Source: Alphaproteobacteria bacterium (lineage in GTDB: Bacteria; Pseudomonadota; Alphaproteobacteria; Sneathiellales; Sneathiellaceae). Taken from it: 7,358 nucleotides of DNA. The stretch lies in the NCBI GenBank assembly GCA_006226265.1, contig SBHH01000120.1, forward strand, positions 1-7,358, read 5' to 3'. Shown one piece after another: positions 5,673 through 7,358 of this stretch. The position numbers were made by a program, and so were the translations under genes. Below the pieces are notes generated by a model, which was given only the letters and a program-made list of their open reading frames with translations, searched no databases and was not told where the DNA came from. Numbering within the stretch: position 1 is the first letter of the stretch; each line of letters begins with the position of its first letter.

Positions 5673-6371
5673 ATGATCGATCTTTATTACTGGCCGACGC
5701 CGAACGGATGGAAAATCTCCATCGCGCTTGAAGAAATGGGCCTCGACTATCGGGTGAAGCCGGTCAATATCGGAAAAGGCGAACAGTTCGAACCCGCCTT
5801 CCTCGCCATCAGTCCCAACAACCGGATGCCCGCCATCGTCGATCACGCCCCGGCGGATGGCGGGGAGGCAATCTCGGTTTTCGAGACCGGCGCAATCCTT
5901 CTCTATCTCGCCGAAAAATCGGGCAAGTTCCTGCCGAAAAACCTCCGGGGCCGGGTCGAGGTGACCGAATGGCTGATGTGGCAGATGGGCGGGCTCGGTC
6001 CCATGATGGGGCAGAACGGACATTTCAAATTCTACGCGCCGGAGCGCATTCCCTACGCCATGGAACGCTATTCGACCGAGGTTCTCCGCCTCTTCGATGT
6101 GCTGAACAAACGCCTTAAAGGCCGGGACTATATCTGCGGCGATATCTCGATTGCGGACATGGCCTGCTGGCCCTGGGTGCTGACTTACAAGCGACAGGAA
6201 ATCGACCTCGCGGAGTTTCCTGAAATCCGCCGCTGGTACGACGCGATGAAAGCGCGGCCCGCGCTTCGCCGGGGCTATGAGGTGGGCCGGGAGTTCGGCA
6301 AGCCGACCGGTACATGGAGTGAGGAATCCCGCAAGAACCTGATGGCGCAGCGCCGCCCGCAAGCGGACTGA
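5673..6371 (+). CDS. yfcG: glutathione S-transferase, YfcG/YghU-type disulfide-bond oxidoreductase
   Basis: A 232-residue cytosolic GST of the nu class, closely resembling E. coli YfcG, which reduces disulfides using a bound glutathione disulfide rather than a protein Cys. The N-terminal thioredoxin domain (about 1-85) begins MIDLYYWPTPNGWKISIALE, with Thr9 and Asn11 at the YfcG active-site positions. ISPNNRMPAIVDH (46-58) carries the cis-Pro loop, and FETGAILLYLAEK (70-82) carries the glutamate-Ser/Thr glutathione contact as Glu-Thr. The helical domain has the characteristic MWQMGGLGPMMGQNGHF (97-113) and SIADMACWPW (159-168, N-cap box). There is no Cys in the active-site loop. A charged 20-residue tail ends the protein. 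Spacing is tight on both sides: nine bases after the isomerase gene and seven before the membrane protein. It probably protects thiols or reduces mixed disulfides together with the upstream gene. Confidence 0.93.
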   Translation: MIDLYYWPTPNGWKISIALEEMGLDYRVKPVNIGKGEQFEPAFLAISPNNRMPAIVDHAPADGGEAISVFETGAILLYLAEKSGKFLPKNLRGRVEVTEWLMWQMGGLGPMMGQNGHFKFYAPERIPYAMERYSTEVLRLFDVLNKRLKGRDYICGDISIADMACWPWVLTYKRQEIDLAEFPEIRRWYDAMKARPALRRGYEVGREFGKPTGTWSEESRKNLMAQRRPQAD

Positions 6372-6378
6372 GCCTTTC

Positions 6379-6819
6379 GTGGGGAGTATTGGTCTTTACG
6401 GGAGCCTCTGGCTCAGCGCCTTTCTCTCGGCGACATTGCTCCCCGGCACTTCGGAAGGATTGCTCGGCTTCTATGTGGTGGAGGGGAAAGGCGAGTCCAT
6501 ACTTTTGCTGCTTGCCGCCGTTACGGGCAATGTCGCAGGCTCCCTCGTCAACTGGGCGATGGGGCGTTTCTTCCTGCATTTCAAGGATCGGCGCTGGTTT
6601 CCGATAAAGCCCGGACAGATGAAGAAGGCGGAGCGCATATTCGCGAAATATGGCGAATGGACGCTTCTGTTCGCCTGGTTGCCCATTATCGGCGATCCGC
6701 TCACCCTGGTCGCGGGCGTGCTTAATGTCCGGTTCTGGCGGTTTCTCGTCTGGGTGACAATCGGCAAGACGGCGCGGTACCTGATAATATTGCAGGCCGC
6801 GCTCCATCTTGCCAATTAG
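6379..6819 (+). CDS. YqaA family (DedA/SNARE-associated-like) inner-membrane protein
   Basis: A 146-residue integral membrane protein with a GTG start seven bases after the YfcG-like gene's stop. Hydrophobic segments lie at about 5-24, 40-60, 94-114 and 120-143. The motif LPIIGDPLTLVAGVL (101-115), followed by a late IGKTARY (128-134), is typical of the YqaA branch of DedA-like proteins. The early SATLLPGTSEGLL (17-29) matches the family's 'ATLLP..SE' re-entrant segment. RRWFPIKPGQMKKAERIFAK is the usual cytosolic loop before the third segment. The GTG is the only sensible start: no ATG occurs before residue 61, and a later start would remove the first helix. Its Shine-Dalgarno is weak, which suggests coupling to the upstream gene. 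DedA relatives move undecaprenyl phosphate or other lipids, but no specific substrate is established for YqaA proteins. It is the last gene of the operon; 15 bases separate it from the convergent SH3 gene, with no visible terminator. Confidence 0.87.
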   Translation: MGSIGLYGSLWLSAFLSATLLPGTSEGLLGFYVVEGKGESILLLLAAVTGNVAGSLVNWAMGRFFLHFKDRRWFPIKPGQMKKAERIFAKYGEWTLLFAWLPIIGDPLTLVAGVLNVRFWRFLVWVTIGKTARYLIILQAALHLAN

Positions 6820-6834
6820 GATGAAGGCAGGGCT

Positions 6835-7230
6835 TTATTCCGGGGCTTCTGCTTCCAGATACTGCCCGGCGGTCCAGCCGGTTACCCCCTTATATTCGAT
6901 GTTGCACCATTTCCGCCGCGTCTCGACTTTGCGCACGGCGGTCGTGGCTTCGCGCCATTCAAGATAGGGCATCCCGACATGACAGCCATGATTGACGACC
7001 TTCTCCGCCTTGGCGGGCAGGGCGCCGACCTTCGCGCCTTTCAGCGACGGGGTCTTGCGGACATTGAGCTTGCCGCCCGACTGCAGGTTCACGCGGAAAT
7101 AACTCGGTTCCTCCACCGCCGAGGCGGGGGAAGCGGTGACAATACCTGTAACGACAAGGGCGAGAGCGGCGATGCCTGCCCGGAGGGCACCTCTCGTCAT
7201 TGCGGTTTTTGAAATAATTAACTGGCTCAC
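6835..7230 (-). CDS. secreted bacterial SH3-domain protein
   Basis: A 131-residue exported protein. The start is a GTG at 7230 with AGAGG six bases upstream; the in-frame ATG at 7200 lacks such a site. A signal peptide has Arg13/Arg17 then a hydrophobic core (GIAALALVVTGIV, 19-31) and likely cleavage after ASPASA (residue 38). The mature part is one SH3b domain: YFRVNLQSGGKLNVRKTPS (44-62, the LNVR..PS signature), GALPAKAEK (69-77), then WCNIEYKGVTGWTAGQYL (108-125). Two cysteines, Cys83 and Cys109, flank a charged insert of about 25 residues (EWREATTAVRKVETRR) that is longer than the usual loop; they could form a disulfide in the periplasm. Such domains bind cell-wall peptides or serve as protein contacts. 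No enzyme domain is fused. A promoter lies directly upstream, so it is probably transcribed alone. The cellular role is unknown. Confidence 0.85.
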   Translation of the reverse strand: MSQLIISKTAMTRGALRAGIAALALVVTGIVTASPASAVEEPSYFRVNLQSGGKLNVRKTPSLKGAKVGALPAKAEKVVNHGCHVGMPYLEWREATTAVRKVETRRKWCNIEYKGVTGWTAGQYLEAEAPE

Positions 7231-7251
7231 GATTTACCTCTCCGGCTTGGT

Positions 7252-7280
7252 AATCTAAAGGGTCAATTCGAGATGATCAA
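7252..7280 (-). promoter_or_regulatory. candidate promoter of the SH3-domain gene
   Basis: On the minus strand, TTGATC (7280-7275) and TAGATT (7257-7252) are 17 bases apart. The expected start of transcription is near 7245, giving a short leader of about 15 bases that includes the AGAGG ribosome site. The remaining bases to the right edge are AT-rich with no gene visible. Confidence 0.45.
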
Positions 7281-7358
7281 CCAAACATCTTAAAATACCC
7301 TTTTGAAATCCGGATAATTTAAGTAAATCCTGATGCAGTATTGCCGCCTGCCATCTCT

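Noticed and set aside
5091..6362. A 423-codon minus-strand open frame opposite the isomerase and GST genes
   Set aside because: It crosses two well-supported plus-strand genes and shows no domain, so it is a shadow of biased codon use.
1..7358. Mobile elements, CRISPR arrays, tRNA/rRNA genes and attachment sites
   Set aside because: Reading both strands, I saw no transposase, no regularly spaced repeats, no cloverleaf and no terminal inverted repeats.

Overview
The window is a 7.4 kb piece of a moderately GC-rich bacterial chromosome. Third codon positions are strongly G/C, Shine-Dalgarno sites are GGAG-like, and the gene families (YafJ-type amidotransferase, FMN-binding glutamate synthase-like protein, 2-hydroxychromene-2-carboxylate isomerase family, YfcG-type GST, secreted SH3 protein) are common together in Alphaproteobacteria. 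That placement is inferred from gene content and protein style; no marker gene is present. There are no RNA genes, IS elements, CRISPR arrays or phage genes.

Layout. (1) Positions 1-1811, minus strand: an apparent three-gene operon read right to left. It holds a class II glutamine amidotransferase of the YafJ type, a short-chain dehydrogenase-like protein whose catalytic Tyr and Lys are replaced, and the first 66 residues of a YiiX-like (permuted papain/NlpC-P60) cysteine hydrolase that leaves the window. (2) Positions 1812-2322: a 511-base divergent region with a plausible plus-strand sigma70 promoter, a GC-rich hairpin, and what looks like a gene relic. The relic starts with about 40 residues matching the N-terminus of NAD-malic enzyme, then loses its frame. 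(3) Positions 2323-3903, plus strand: a membrane-anchored FMN/[3Fe-4S] glutamate synthase-domain protein. (4) Positions 3962-4957, minus strand: an aldo/keto reductase convergent with it, with a hairpin terminator between them. (5) Positions 5061-6819, plus strand: a tight three-gene operon of a GST-kappa/HCCA-isomerase family protein, a YfcG-like glutathione disulfide-bond oxidoreductase, and a small YqaA/DedA-like membrane protein. (6) Positions 6835-7230, minus strand: a secreted bacterial SH3-domain protein with its own promoter.

How the genes may work together. The dominant theme is redox and thiol/carbonyl handling: an aldo/keto reductase divergent from two glutathione-type enzymes. On the left, an amidotransferase domain and a glutamate synthase-type FMN domain lie back to back as separate genes, which recalls the two halves of GOGAT. 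The amidotransferase is nevertheless of the stand-alone YafJ type, so a functional pairing is only a hypothesis. Most of the window reads as ordinary accessory metabolism. The points most worth a second look are the SDR with a rebuilt active site, the malic-enzyme relic in the promoter region, and the amidotransferase/synthase pair.
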